This document shows, in pieces, positions 9,267 through 19,707 of a stretch of DNA of 64,000 nucleotides. The position numbers and the translations under genes were made by a program. Positions within the stretch are counted from its first letter, which is position 1, and each line of letters starts with the position of its first letter. Source of the stretch: Saccharomycopsis malanga (taxonomy: Eukaryota > Ascomycota > Saccharomycetes > Ascoideales > Saccharomycopsidaceae); NCBI GenBank assembly GCA_004014935.1, contig CP025324.1:1054001-1118000 (forward strand). Reading direction: 5' to 3'. A model generated the notes under the pieces. That model saw only the letters and a list, made by a program, of their open reading frames with translations, was not told where the DNA came from and searched no databases.

Positions 9267-9404
9267 TTGGGCTCAAAATAGTCAAACTTATTAGTAATTA
9301 AGCCCAAAATAGCAAAAGCTGTTAACTAATAGGCCTAAAATAGCGAAAGTTATCAACTCTTGGGCTTACAATAGCCAAAGTTGGTAATTATTGGGCAAAT
9401 AGCC
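9267..9404. repeat. tandem repeat, about 4.5 units of 31 bp
   Basis: Units share GGGCTCAAAATAGTCAAA-type cores (variants CCCAAAATAGCAAAA, GCCTAAAATAGCGAAA, GCTTACAATAGCCAAA) at a spacing of about 31 bp, just downstream of SOL3. Noncoding. Confidence 0.85.
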
Positions 9405-9513
9405 ACTATTGATTTTACAGAATGTCATACCATAACCATTGAGTAGATTAGAAATTCGTAAAAAGCCACCAGAAGCCTATAAGATTTATAGATTTATTAT
9501 TAACATGGTTATG

Positions 9514-9646
9514 TATTGAACGGAGAATGGGTAAAAACATAACTGACTATATAAATGTATAAACATAGAATAATGGAATTTAGTAGATCTAGCCGATCAA
9601 ACCATAGGACTACAAGCATGTAGGAGTTTGCTACCAATGATACATC
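9514..9646 (+). repeat. dispersed repeat R3, copy a
   Basis: TATTGAACGGAGAATGGGTA followed by AACTGACTATATA (9514-9552) recurs at 27591-27630. GACTA...GTTTGCTACCAATGA (9608-9646) recurs at 27846-27883 and 55914-55950. The pieces keep the same order in copies a and b, so this looks like an old dispersed repeat of unknown class. Confidence 0.5.
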
Positions 9647-9774
9647 CTTCTTTTTATCTATATAAACGAACAATTAATTAGGAAAAACCGAAACTGATAT
9701 TTAATGGCGTTGAAATATATGTTATTATTATAATTGATTAGGAAACACACTAAACGTTATACTTTATCATACTT

Positions 9775-10930
9775 CTTTGTCTTAGAATAAGTACATTACT
9801 ATTCATCAGAACTTCTGAATTGGTGCTCTTATACACTTTGAAAAAAAGTGGGCATAATAATTGCCAAAGTATACTCTGGAAAAGTAAAGATATTCTGTCT
9901 TTTTACGAGAAATATGTTAATATGCCTTACTATTGCCAAGTGGCCTAGTTGGTTGAGCCCTCATGCGCCACCATGCACCGCGCAGAACAAGTGTGGCGTT
10001 CCTCACTTTAGGTTTTGGGACTCGATTCGTGCTCTCGTCGTTTTGGAGTGATCTTCAAACGTTTTATTGGATTAAGTCTGTGCTATTCAACTTAATCTAA
10101 TTTAAAATACATACACTACTATATAGAATTATTTTGCTATGCTATAGTACAGTTTTAATTCAAAAAATCTCAGACTTGCGCATAAATATTCGATATAACA
10201 AAAAATTATCAATTTTGACAAAAGGTTGAATATTTCAAGTCATATTTTAGAGTTTTTACAGCAAAACAAACCGTACAAAAATTGTATTTCTGTATTCTGT
10301 AAAATTTCTAGTTTTACATCATGTACTTTGTGTTGATATTCAGTCTTTAAAAATTATTAAATATTGAGAAAGTACCGTTTTGTCGAAAATGGCACATAAT
10401 CTGTTACAAATCGTCTTTTTCACCTCTCAGAGAAAGACACTTTATTCCTCGATGTTTTTTCATAATTTTATGATTGCTTTCTGTTTTATTCATGTTTCGT
10501 CCAGCATTTGAACAAGCTTTCATCCCAAGGAAACATGTATCTCAAGAGTTAAAAAAAGAATTACTTGTTATAGGTTCTCAAAGGTATTTACATTCTATAA
10601 TAATCATTATACATTGTTAAACCAACCTATTTCAACTTCCACTATACCTTGAATATTTTATGGGGCTCGGTAATGCGTAATGTGCTTTATTCCTCTGTTC
10701 TGGGGAGTCCGTTTCACCAAAACTTCATTCCTATTCAACTTACTGTTGCAAATAGTTTAATATTACTTTGACTTTAAATTTTGGTTTTTTCGCTATTCTA
10801 GTGTCTGATTTGCTTTATTATATTCTTATAAAAGTTGTATATTGAGTGCAAATTGATGATAAAGTTTGGTTGTTGTTTTGCTATAAATTATAAAGTAAGT
10901 TTCAGTTTTTATTACAACAGTATGTCATTT
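9775..10930 (+). mobile_element. L element copy 1 (tRNA-headed long noncoding repeat)
   Basis: About 1.15 kb. A 160-base leader ends in TGCCTTACTATTGCC. The tRNA-like head follows: A-box TGGCCTAGTTGGTTGAG at 9941, B-box-like GGACTCGATTCG at about 10018, then TTTT at 10040. The roughly 850-base body is shared with copies 2-5 (landmarks TTGTCAATTTTGACAAAA, GTACAAAAATTG, CACCTCTCAGAGA, ATCTCAAGAG, GGGGCTCGGTAA). No frame is conserved between copies. A SINE (S2) starts about 55 bp after its end. Confidence 0.85.
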
Positions 10931-10982
10931 GCTCTAAAAGAGTGTCAAAAGCCTACTTTAACTATCATTATGAAACCTCAAA

Positions 10983-11315
10983 GCAGGATGGTCCAGTGGC
11001 TAGTGCTCTTGGAAAAGAGAAACAGACCTAACACACAAGTTCGATTCCCGACACGAATACTTTTTACTCGATGCTATTTACGATGTTGAACAGACAAGTG
11101 AAACTGTCTGAAATACGACCTGGACCAAAGTTGACCAAAGTAAACAAAAGCTTAGTGTTCATTTCAATCAGTTGGGTATAATTAACAGGACATTATTGGA
11201 ATTTATTAAGTCCCTTTAGAACGCATATATACGAAACTGATATGTACTGGTCTCGAGATATGTAATATTAGTATAGTCCATAATATTGTTATTGTTATTA
11301 TTGGTATTGTTCCAC
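10983..11315 (+). mobile_element. SINE-like copy S2, full length
   Basis: Head GGTCCAGTGGCTAGTGCTC (A-box side), then an internal hairpin CTCTTGGAAAAGAG and B-box AAGTTCGATTCCC at about 11038. The body contains AACTGTCTGAAATACGACCT and CCAAAGT. The 3' end ACGAAACTGATATGTACTGG runs into an ATT/GTT-rich tail (to about 11315). Confidence 0.88.
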
Positions 11316-11560
11316 TATCACATATTATTAAAATAAATCTCTACCACTTTACTACCTACTCTAGACTTCTTTAAACTTTCAAGCCAAGTAGTAATAAACT
11401 ACGCAAAGAATAAACAATATCCATAGACTAAAAACGCAAGAATTTTCCCAATGAAAAAAATCAACTTCTGAATATTTATTCCATAAAAAGTCCAAACCAC
11501 GCTATTGTTGAAAAATCATGTATTTCGTCAACAAATCATATATTTTACCAAGTCCTGTTC

Positions 11561-11956
11561 TCATTTCTTTTTACCGTCACTCAACAACTTGTTTCTCTTC
11601 TCCTTTCTACGCATTCTCTCCACCTTTTTAGCATGATACTTTTGCGCCAATCTTTCATAACGCTCCTTCTCTTCCTTCTCCTCCTTACGTTTCTTTATGG
11701 TTTCCACTCTTTCCTTCACTTGGGTACTCTTTTCATCCTTGAGCTGCTGAAGCTTCTCTTTCAACAACCGTTCTTGCTCTTGTTTTTGCTTTCTTTCGCT
11801 AAATCCAAGCTTCTTCGTCTTATGCTTCATAGATATGTTAAAAGCTTTCTTTTCCACCTTCCATGGCTTCCCACTGACTCTATCTCCTTGAGTCTTGTTC
11901 TTTGGAACACCTGCCAGTATTTCTTCTTGCGTTTTCTTAGCTTCAACTGTACTCAT
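11561..11956 (-). CDS. CGR1: rRNA-processing protein Cgr1
   Basis: 131 aa, highly charged nucleolar protein needed for 60S subunit pre-rRNA processing. The N-terminal GKPWKVEKKAFNIS is the family hallmark. The rest is a long lysine/glutamate coiled coil (residues 55-125) ending in basic nuclear-targeting stretches (RMRRKEKRNK, DGKKK). Size matches yeast and Candida Cgr1. An RRPE-like A/T element lies about 75 bp upstream of the start (12029-12050), as expected for ribosome-biogenesis genes. Confidence 0.95.
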   Translation of the reverse strand: MSTVEAKKTQEEILAGVPKNKTQGDRVSGKPWKVEKKAFNISMKHKTKKLGFSERKQKQEQERLLKEKLQQLKDEKSTQVKERVETIKKRKEEKEEKERYERLAQKYHAKKVERMRRKEKRNKLLSDGKKK

Positions 11957-12295
11957 CTTCTACTTATTTCTACACTTTATCGCATATAATTAGTTCAAAT
12001 AATCAATACTTTATATGCATATATACAGTGAAAATAAAAAATTTTTTTAGCTGCAGAAGATCATCGACCAGGGCACATAACGTATGCATTATTTTTCTGC
12101 ATCTCCAACATGACAATGTGTAGTAATAAAATCTCCACCTAACAGTTAAGTATGGCGATGGTTTATATTAGTGTTTAATTATGACAATAATTTTTAATTG
12201 ATTTTACAGACAAATTACTATTTATTGTATCCATGTACTATTGTATATTATATTTTATAGACATGCTAAACCGTTGAATGTGCACTTCTCCTTTT
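11957..12295. promoter_or_regulatory. CGR1 upstream region with RRPE-like element
   Basis: At 12029-12050 the sequence TGAAAATAAAAAATTTTTTT resembles the ribosomal RNA processing element (AAAAATTTT core). It is followed by GATCATCGACC, a weak match to a reversed PAC site. This stretch also holds the SPA2 3' flank. No gene. Confidence 0.45.
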
Positions 12296-14824
12296 TCAGG
12301 TTGATGTGTTAGCAATGTTCAAAGTATTTATTTCCCCAATGTCAATAGAAAGGCTCTTTTGGCCATCAAATCTTCGTACCATCTCTTTTGTCAGCGGCCT
12401 TGGTCCACCCGATATAGAGCGCTGCGGGGCTGTTATTGGACGGCCATTGTTTAAAGAAATCTCAAGCTGTTTCATTCTAGACAGAATACTTCCGGAAGGA
12501 GAGAAGTTTCTTGAAGCCTTGGGTTTCTCAAAGTTTTCATGGCTTGTTCCTGTAGTAAATTTCGCCTTCAAACTTGATATAGAGTTGTTTTTCGGTACCC
12601 CAGAAAACAAATACTTTGGTTTGGATTCATCTGTCCCTTGTGGGTCTTCGTTTTTCTCAGATGACACTATCAAAGAATGATTATTTGAGCTCAATTCATC
12701 AACGGATTTGCTTTCTAAGTCTTCAAAATTTTGAAGAGTACTTTTAGCATCATTCTCTTCCTTTTGATTGGAACAGGTTTGTTCATCGTGTTTGTTTTCT
12801 TCCGTTTCGTTTCTTGTCTTGTCGCCATTGTCAGCATTGTTAATGACCATACTGCTCGAGTTTTTATCAAAGTAAGCCTTCTGTTTATTACCATTTATAG
12901 TCGTGGTACCATCTGCAGCTTTTACATCATCCACAGTTTGACTTTTTTCATTATCTAGTGAATCCATAGTCTTCTCACTATTCATTTGATCAACCAGCTT
13001 GATTTTAGCGAGAGAAACCAAACTGCAAATGTTGAATGCAATTTCACACACTGCGCTTTCTACTATTAAAGAAGGCAATGTTTCTTTATGTAGAACATAA
13101 TAATTTGTTGAAGTCAAGGCATGGGAAATAGAGGCAGTGATTACACTAGCAATTTCTCCATTATTCATTGATTGGCCTTCTTTCGCAAGTTTATCAGCTG
13201 TTGCAGCAATTTTATCCATGATTTCAATTAGCAAGTCTGCACTTAGACTGGTATTGTGAAGCGTAGACAAAAAACCAGTGACCAGTTTGTTGAACTCAGT
13301 GACCAACTCCATACTTAATAAGCCCTTTGGATCACTGTATTTTCCATTCAATTCAGCGAGTTGGATATCTGATAAATCAATGACTGAATGGGCATTATTG
13401 GTTTGGACCTGTTGGTATTTTTTTTGCCAATACAAAACTTGTGTTTTCAAACCTTCAATTGATGAATCTTTTGGCGCTGAAGAAATTGAGTTTGACTTTT
13501 GCAATCTGTCTTTGATTACAGACAGTTTTGAAGTTGATTCGTTTGACTGCAAATCAAGTTCTGTTTTGGAAGAAGGCATGTTTTGTCTTTTAAACGATTC
13601 CAGTTTCGCTTTCAAAACCTCAATTTGGTCTTGCAAACTGTTCTTTTGCTCTTCAAGCTGTTTCATTTTATTGTGGAACTTTCTTTTCTCTTCCTTTATG
13701 GTCTCCTCGCTCTCGTTTTTGCTATTGGTGATGAGCATGAGCCGTTGTTGAGCTTTCATCAACTCGTTGGTGAGTGAGACGTTTTCTGTTTGGGACTTGT
13801 CCAATGACAACTGAACCTGTTTCATTTGGTCAGCTAATAGCTGGTTTTTTTCTTGATACTCTTTGATTGAAGCATTTAGTGTGGCTATTGTGACTTGAGA
13901 TTCGTTACAGTTAAATTCAAGCTCTTGCTTTTTCTTTTCAAACGCCTTTTCTGTTTGCTTTATCATTTCTTTGATTCCAACCAATTCTCGCTCTAACAAA
14001 TATCTTTTAGCAAGACTTTCTTCTTTGAGATTATAGATGAGGTTTTTTTCTTTTTGCAGCTCTTTCAGCTCCAATCTAAGACTTTCTATAGTTTGTTCAT
14101 GAAGTGTGATGGTTTTGTCCATTTTACTTCCTTCCTCAATCAGCTTTTCAATATCATGTTGCTTGCAACTGTCTATACTTTGCGTGTCATTCTCATGATA
14201 AGGAACAACCTGCGTATGTTTATTGGATTCTGATGGCGATCCCTTTGGACTACTAGCTATGCTTGAGTTTTGCTCGTCAGTGCCACTTTTCAAATCAGCA
14301 CTTTTTCCGTCAAGACTACAACTTTCTCCAGTTGCTTCCAAAGTCAATGTAGAACGTGTAGGAAGAACAGTACCAGCTTGGATTCCAATGTGAGCTGTTA
14401 CGGCCTGTTGGGGTTTTCCTGGTAATTCAGCCTCGTTGTATTGTTGACTATTTTCGAAAAACCCTCTTCTTTTGATCTCAGACAGCCCGTCAGTAACCAA
14501 ATCTTTGAACCGCGATTCTTGAAGATAAGCCATTTTCTTCCTGGCTTGGTTTCGTTTAAGATGATAGTGATTTACTGCCAAAAGATGCTCCACTTTACCG
14601 CAGGCCCGCCGTTGCAATTCATCGTAAACATCAGTTGTAAGTTCACTGAAATGGTCAAGACTAAGCTTCTTGAGTTTCTCTTGAGCCCTGCTAGCTCTCG
14701 ACACATCCAATTCTCTATCGGAAGAGACCTGCTGGTTGTTTGCCAGATACTTTTGAAACGCCAAAGCATGGGTCACAAACGACTGTGTCCTCTCAGCATC
14801 ATTGTCTTTCCATCCAAAAACCAT
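12296..14824 (-). CDS. SPA2: Spa2-like polarisome scaffold
   Basis: 842 aa. The N-terminus carries the two Spa2-homology repeats: residues 48-74 (AQEKLKKLSLDHFSELTTDV...) and 97-121 (KKMAYLQESRFKDLVTDG...), the segment that docks MAPKK and Sec3-type partners. A low-complexity stretch follows. Then comes a strong coiled coil at about 225-430. A globular region at about 510-610 (LVTEFNKLVTGFLSTLHNTS) corresponds to the conserved C-terminal Spa2 region. A disordered basic tail ends the protein. Spa2 organises formin, Pea2 and cell-wall integrity kinases at bud or hyphal tips. It is shorter than S. cerevisiae Spa2 (1,466 aa) because the long internal repeats are absent. Confidence 0.9.
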   Translation of the reverse strand: MVFGWKDNDAERTQSFVTHALAFQKYLANNQQVSSDRELDVSRASRAQEKLKKLSLDHFSELTTDVYDELQRRACGKVEHLLAVNHYHLKRNQARKKMAYLQESRFKDLVTDGLSEIKRRGFFENSQQYNEAELPGKPQQAVTAHIGIQAGTVLPTRSTLTLEATGESCSLDGKSADLKSGTDEQNSSIASSPKGSPSESNKHTQVVPYHENDTQSIDSCKQHDIEKLIEEGSKMDKTITLHEQTIESLRLELKELQKEKNLIYNLKEESLAKRYLLERELVGIKEMIKQTEKAFEKKKQELEFNCNESQVTIATLNASIKEYQEKNQLLADQMKQVQLSLDKSQTENVSLTNELMKAQQRLMLITNSKNESEETIKEEKRKFHNKMKQLEEQKNSLQDQIEVLKAKLESFKRQNMPSSKTELDLQSNESTSKLSVIKDRLQKSNSISSAPKDSSIEGLKTQVLYWQKKYQQVQTNNAHSVIDLSDIQLAELNGKYSDPKGLLSMELVTEFNKLVTGFLSTLHNTSLSADLLIEIMDKIAATADKLAKEGQSMNNGEIASVITASISHALTSTNYYVLHKETLPSLIVESAVCEIAFNICSLVSLAKIKLVDQMNSEKTMDSLDNEKSQTVDDVKAADGTTTINGNKQKAYFDKNSSSMVINNADNGDKTRNETEENKHDEQTCSNQKEENDAKSTLQNFEDLESKSVDELSSNNHSLIVSSEKNEDPQGTDESKPKYLFSGVPKNNSISSLKAKFTTGTSHENFEKPKASRNFSPSGSILSRMKQLEISLNNGRPITAPQRSISGGPRPLTKEMVRRFDGQKSLSIDIGEINTLNIANTST

Positions 14825-15390
14825 CGTTGCTCAATAAAAGTCTAACGACTATTTTCTCCTTATGATTTGTAGCAATATCTACACTACTCCCCTTTGCTTG
14901 ACAACCAATACACTACAGTTTTCCTATACATTATAAAGACATGCTGGATTTGTGGATGTTGTCGCCATCGATGACTTATACAGTGTGTTGAATAACTATT
15001 GCACTATGCATTGATTAACATGCTACTTGCAGATTCCAAGGTATGCTTTCTGCAGATTTTCAAGTTATTATCATATAATGTAGATTCTTTAGTATATTTA
15101 TTCATCCCCAATAGTGAAGAAACTATTTGCTGTACGGAAATGGCCAAAGTTTTGTGAAATTATAAAGCTTGAGCTATTAAAAGGCACTTTGGGTCTACAA
15201 AGCATACCAAAATTCCCTAACAACTATACTGTGTTGATTATAGTATTAAGCCACACTTTCAATCTTTCAGTTGGCCTATGAAGCATACTAACTCCCCAGC
15301 AACCATACTGTATTGAATCTAGTATTAATCCACAGAATTCAATCTTTCATAATTATTAATTCCAAATTAGTAAAAACCACCAAGATAAAA
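14825..15390. other. intergenic region SPA2 5' side to SPO14 3' side
   Basis: This contains the SPA2 upstream region and a two-unit direct repeat (15199-15356). No gene is seen. Confidence 0.6.
15199..15356. repeat. direct repeat, two units of about 81 bp
   Basis: AAGCATACC...CCCTAACAACTATACTGT and AAGCATACT...CCCAGCAACCATACTGT begin 81 bp apart. They continue through TAGTATTAA.CCACA and TTCAATCTTTCA in both units. Confidence 0.85.
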
Positions 15391-18300
15391 CTAGTTGTAT
15401 ATTTCAATAGGAGGCAATCTGTCCGTATTAGCAAACCAGTTGTTATTGTCCAACTCTTCTGAAAGCCAATCTACTGGAAACATTACCAAATGGCCATTGA
15501 TTTGTGACAATATCTTTTCAGCGGTCTTTTTGTCAAGCAACATATTTTTCTGATAATGATGCTTGTCATGTTTATGATTAGAAGGTGCTATTTTTTCCTT
15601 CAATGTTTTACTCTTCTCTTTCAAGGCATCTTGAGAACTTTCAGATCCTGAAGTAGTTTGGTCCATATCTTTCTCCTGATATTTTTCCTCCAGCATGAAC
15701 TGCACAGGATCATCGTTTTCGCCAGCTTCCCATAAACTTTGGTACAACTCCTCTTGAGATATCTCCCTGTCCTGAAGCTGGAAGAATGCTTTTGTGAGCT
15801 TGTCAGCTAGTTTGTATTCTTTCCAAGTAGTGACCGTATTGTCAGGCTGGCAATGGAACACTAATCTATAGATTTTCGTGTTTCTGTAGGCGTTTTCTAA
15901 CCAAATGTCCTGATAGAACTTGTCATCCAAAGGATCTTTAAAACCATAAGGGTCTATAAAAGTTGCTTTTTTTACTTTCAAATGTTTAGAGAAGAGTTCA
16001 TCAATTTCCTTGCCGCTGAGGGATTTAATGGGGGTTTTAGATTCTTGGCTACAAGTTTTCAGATCTATATTTTGATCAGCCAAAGAACTGTTAGATTTAT
16101 TAGCATTAAGATTACTCTTTTGATTTTGCAGTTTGGAATGCTTGTTGACCACTCTTTGAATGTACGAAATACGTTTCAATGATTCCCATTGTTCTTCGGC
16201 TTTCAAAAGCTTTTCGTTCAGACCATCTGGCGATTTTTCATCATCTAACAGCATGTCTATAAACGCCTTATTTGGGACACATCCCGGCTTCAACTTGTCA
16301 GTGTCTAAACATTCCAATGCCCACTTTTGTATGCTTTTTCTTACATTTAGTTTCCATTTGACAAATTGCTTGCTAGCAAAATTATCAATACCCTTTCCAG
16401 CCACGTCATCTTTATGGTTTTCATTATTTCTTACTCTTGGATCGGTCGAATACAGTTTTTTGTCCCGAAGACCTATATTTTCCTCCCATGCTCTATGATT
16501 AAATGATTTGTACAATGGAACTGCTTCTACTTTTGGTTTCCTACGACCATTTTTCTCGGTGGTTTCTTCTGGCACGCCTAGCACTAGTTTTGACGCTGCA
16601 TTTACCATTTCTGATTTAGTTGAGTTACTATTTAGTAAGTGTGTCTTGATGGAGTCAAATTGCCGTTCCACAAGATCCAATTCATCCACATGGACACCCA
16701 AATGCTCTCTCATTAGTCTCATTCTTAAACTATGGGCAAAATGAGCAGCGATAAAAGGCTTCCCACCCATTGTGGACCGACAAGTCTTTGTATCTCTGAC
16801 TATAGCACATATTTCAGAGTCTCTGTTTCCACGCATTGACCGCTCGTTGATATTAGCAGATCCAATGATGGCCACTCTGTCGTCTACGACCATTGTTTTA
16901 GCGTGGATGTAAAGCTGTTCGGTGACAAGTTTATCTTTATCTCCAATCTTCCCCCATTTCCGCAACGAAAAGAATTGTATATACTTGTGTGGATCGATGC
17001 CACCTTCACGCAACTTGGCAAATATCGAAGTGGTGCCTCTAGAAATGGACATGTATTGGCATTTCATGATAACGCGAACCGACGAGCCTTCATGCTCGTC
17101 AATTTGGGCCGGAAACCCTGGAGTTAACGGTATAACAATCACTGCTCTCCAAGGCGTCTTTTCTCTATGAGCTCTGTAGATACGATCCACCAAAGCATCA
17201 CCAATTTTGTTTTTGATTACCACCGTATCCCATGCGCAAGTGGTAACGAAAAACTGGTTTTCAATATAGACAAAATGCTCAGAAGTTTCTATCAATTTCA
17301 AATAGGCATTTTGGATTGAATGTTCTGTTTCTTTCAATCCCAACGACCAAGAACCAGATGAACGTAAGAGCTGGACTTCGCATGTTCCTTCAAAGCCCAT
17401 TTCCTTGACCTCTTCCATGCTCAATTGAGCCGGAGGCACAAGCAATGGAGTCGGCCTAGAAGGCCGTTTCTGTCTTATCAAGTAATTCCATCGCTGAGCA
17501 AAATGTCTGGATAGATCTCTGGCCACTTGGCCTACATTTACCATGTGTACATCGTGCCAGGGCATCCTAGGAACGTTTTCTCGGTCGTACATGGACTCGT
17601 AGGGGCTTTCAAGCTGGAAAAAGTCGGAAACTCTGGGATTGGAATAGTCTTTTCCAGGAAATATATGGGATTCTTTTGTCTCGTTTTCAACTAGAACATG
17701 TTCTGGAGTGTCGTATCTTCCATAGCACAAATCCACGCCTCCTAGAAACGCTATTGTGTGGTCAATAATCAACAACTTTTCATGATGAGCCCAGAAAAAA
17801 GTGTTTTGTAGAAATTGGTTTGGAGATCTCAACACCCGTATGTTTTCATGCAAATCCATCATAGAATGTTTGGTCCAACTGGAATCAATCACTAGAAACT
17901 CGCCAATGTTTCTATACACAATAATGAATATCTTGACCCCTTGTTCGGCCTTGCGTTTGAGCAATCTATCAATTCTCCATTCCTGGTTGCCGCGGGCAGG
18001 TCTTCGCAAGTACAATTCCGGCGATAGCCACCAATCATGGACAAATATCACGTCCTTGGCCATTTCTATTGCACTGGACGCCGCCCACCAATAATCTCGA
18101 GCATCAACAAACCATTGCGCATAGCAGTTGTGTCTTATTGGCGCAAACGACCCAAACCGCTTGGTAGTAGCCCATTCTGTATTGATTCTCATCTCTTCTA
18201 CAGCTCTGAGCCAACTGTTATGCTGGAAAGCTGATCTGGTTATCAATTTCAAGGACCTTTCGTTATTCTTCAACGTGATTTTGAATTCTAGTTTTTTACT

Positions 18301-19707
18301 TGTCCTTTCTTGATGGCATTTTAGTCGGAAGCACTCATCAACTAGAAACACATCTAATAAAGTCGTGGCTTGAATGTTGGACACATATACAATATACGAA
18401 TCTCTAATACAAACCCATTTAAGTGTATGTCTTTTGATCATGGGACCCCAATCTTTGGCTTTCAAATGACCCACTCTCCAGCCTTGACTCTTAGCAGTAC
18501 CAGCCACAAGCAAGTATCCTTGTTTGCCAGAATATCCATTTTTATCCGCAAGCAAAACCCCCACAGGCGACATTTCAAAAAACTGAAACAACTTGTTCGC
18601 TTGTGGCTTGAGAGATAGCTCAAGAAACAAATTTCTGAAATATCTTTCAAGTTTTTCAGTATATTTTTCGTCTAACTTTCTCCGGTTATTGCTTTTGAAT
18701 GATGGAAGGGATTTTAATATTAGCATATTGTGTAAGTTTCCAGAATTTCCATATTGTTGGTTTTTACAATTTCCATTTTGCTGCTTATCAAAATTTCCAT
18801 CTTGTTGGTTTTTACAATTTCCATTTTGCTGCTTATCAAGATTCCCATCTTGCTGCTTATAAAAATCCCCATCTTGTTTTAATTCGGTTTTCAACTTGGG
18901 AAACTTTGGGATATTGAAATCACTTCTTTTCAAAGGCAAACTCTTACTGATATTAGTAAATGAAAAATTTATTTTATTAGCAAAACTCGTCAAATCTTTA
19001 TAACTTTTGACCAAGGACCATTTCACTCTATCATCTCCTACGCCATACTCCATACAAAACTTGAAATGGGGTGATTTAGCATGAATGTTTGTATTATCAT
19101 GAATACCATACAGATCTGAGTTAGCATTGTAGATTTTGATACCCACCAAATTTCCCAATAACGCTACTCTTTTGACTTGCTGATCGTCTAGCAAAAAGAC
19201 ATTGGAAAAGACATTGGCGGCAGTGTAGCCTAGAAACAACGATTCTATGAGAGCATTTGCTCTTTGACGAGTCAAATGGTCAGTTTCAAGCGCTCCAGAA
19301 TCCTGGTCAGGGTTGTTGTTTGAATCACTATATAATTTACGAAATACTGGCGGGATACACGCTTTTGATTTGTCATTCCATTCCTGTTTAGTGATATTTT
19401 TACGGTAATTATCTGCGATTGCCAAATATTTGGATTCTTCATCAACTTTTAAAGACCGTTTATCGCCATCAACGGTATTCTTTGATTTTGAACTTTCTGA
19501 TGAAGATTGGTTCTGTTCCTCGTAATCATTAAAGTCATTGACAAACTCAGGAAGAGAAAACTTGTTGGGAACATCTTCTGCTTCTTCATTGTTATCCAGA
19601 CTGTTTAATCTTTCCAAATTCTGTCCATCATTAGCGCCTTCTTCTTCATACTGCTTTACACTGTCTTGACGCTGGTCCGTTGATAGACCAAATATACTGG
19701 AAAACAT
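15391..19707 (-). CDS. SPO14: Phospholipase D Spo14
   Basis: 1,438 aa. Hydrolyses phosphatidylcholine to phosphatidic acid; needed in yeast for sporulation and Sec14-bypass. A PX-like region lies at about 210-385. A PH domain covers about 395-510 (WKVRVGHLK-type start, LKWVCIRDSYIVYV). The two HKD catalytic motifs are intact: H642, K644, D649 in HHEKLLIIDH and H935, K937, D942 in YIHAKTMVVDD, followed by GSANINERSMRGNRDSE. The PX region contains an unusual imperfect repeat of KQQ(D/N)GN units (about residues 279-322). The C-terminal 350 residues match the conserved Spo14 tail (VFHCQPDNTVTTWKEYK). S. cerevisiae Spo14 is longer (1,683 aa), mainly in its N-terminus. Confidence 0.97.
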   Translation of the reverse strand: MFSSIFGLSTDQRQDSVKQYEEEGANDGQNLERLNSLDNNEEAEDVPNKFSLPEFVNDFNDYEEQNQSSSESSKSKNTVDGDKRSLKVDEESKYLAIADNYRKNITKQEWNDKSKACIPPVFRKLYSDSNNNPDQDSGALETDHLTRQRANALIESLFLGYTAANVFSNVFLLDDQQVKRVALLGNLVGIKIYNANSDLYGIHDNTNIHAKSPHFKFCMEYGVGDDRVKWSLVKSYKDLTSFANKINFSFTNISKSLPLKRSDFNIPKFPKLKTELKQDGDFYKQQDGNLDKQQNGNCKNQQDGNFDKQQNGNCKNQQYGNSGNLHNMLILKSLPSFKSNNRRKLDEKYTEKLERYFRNLFLELSLKPQANKLFQFFEMSPVGVLLADKNGYSGKQGYLLVAGTAKSQGWRVGHLKAKDWGPMIKRHTLKWVCIRDSYIVYVSNIQATTLLDVFLVDECFRLKCHQERTSKKLEFKITLKNNERSLKLITRSAFQHNSWLRAVEEMRINTEWATTKRFGSFAPIRHNCYAQWFVDARDYWWAASSAIEMAKDVIFVHDWWLSPELYLRRPARGNQEWRIDRLLKRKAEQGVKIFIIVYRNIGEFLVIDSSWTKHSMMDLHENIRVLRSPNQFLQNTFFWAHHEKLLIIDHTIAFLGGVDLCYGRYDTPEHVLVENETKESHIFPGKDYSNPRVSDFFQLESPYESMYDRENVPRMPWHDVHMVNVGQVARDLSRHFAQRWNYLIRQKRPSRPTPLLVPPAQLSMEEVKEMGFEGTCEVQLLRSSGSWSLGLKETEHSIQNAYLKLIETSEHFVYIENQFFVTTCAWDTVVIKNKIGDALVDRIYRAHREKTPWRAVIVIPLTPGFPAQIDEHEGSSVRVIMKCQYMSISRGTTSIFAKLREGGIDPHKYIQFFSLRKWGKIGDKDKLVTEQLYIHAKTMVVDDRVAIIGSANINERSMRGNRDSEICAIVRDTKTCRSTMGGKPFIAAHFAHSLRMRLMREHLGVHVDELDLVERQFDSIKTHLLNSNSTKSEMVNAASKLVLGVPEETTEKNGRRKPKVEAVPLYKSFNHRAWEENIGLRDKKLYSTDPRVRNNENHKDDVAGKGIDNFASKQFVKWKLNVRKSIQKWALECLDTDKLKPGCVPNKAFIDMLLDDEKSPDGLNEKLLKAEEQWESLKRISYIQRVVNKHSKLQNQKSNLNANKSNSSLADQNIDLKTCSQESKTPIKSLSGKEIDELFSKHLKVKKATFIDPYGFKDPLDDKFYQDIWLENAYRNTKIYRLVFHCQPDNTVTTWKEYKLADKLTKAFFQLQDREISQEELYQSLWEAGENDDPVQFMLEEKYQEKDMDQTTSGSESSQDALKEKSKTLKEKIAPSNHKHDKHHYQKNMLLDKKTAEKILSQINGHLVMFPVDWLSEELDNNNWFANTDRLPPIEIYN
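18735..18872 (-). repeat. in-frame minisatellite within SPO14
   Basis: DNA units around TTTCCATTTTGCTGCTTATC and TTTTTACAATTTCCAT alternate four to five times. In protein they give KQQ(D/N)GN(L/C/F)-type repeats at about residues 279-322, inside the PX-like region. Lengths are multiples of three, so the frame is kept. Confidence 0.85.

Larger units (their letters stand above)
9126..11560. other. 2.4-kb intergenic region built largely of repeats
   Basis: Between SOL3 and CGR1 (convergent). It holds a 31-bp tandem repeat (9267-9404), a piece of a third dispersed repeat (9514-9646), L element copy 1 and SINE copy S2. No protein gene is seen. Confidence 0.75.

Noticed and set aside
9934-10045. 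Possible true tRNA gene (A and B boxes present)
   Set aside because: No acceptor stem closes it, the A-B distance is too long, and the same head occurs in five longer repeat copies. It is treated as part of the L element.
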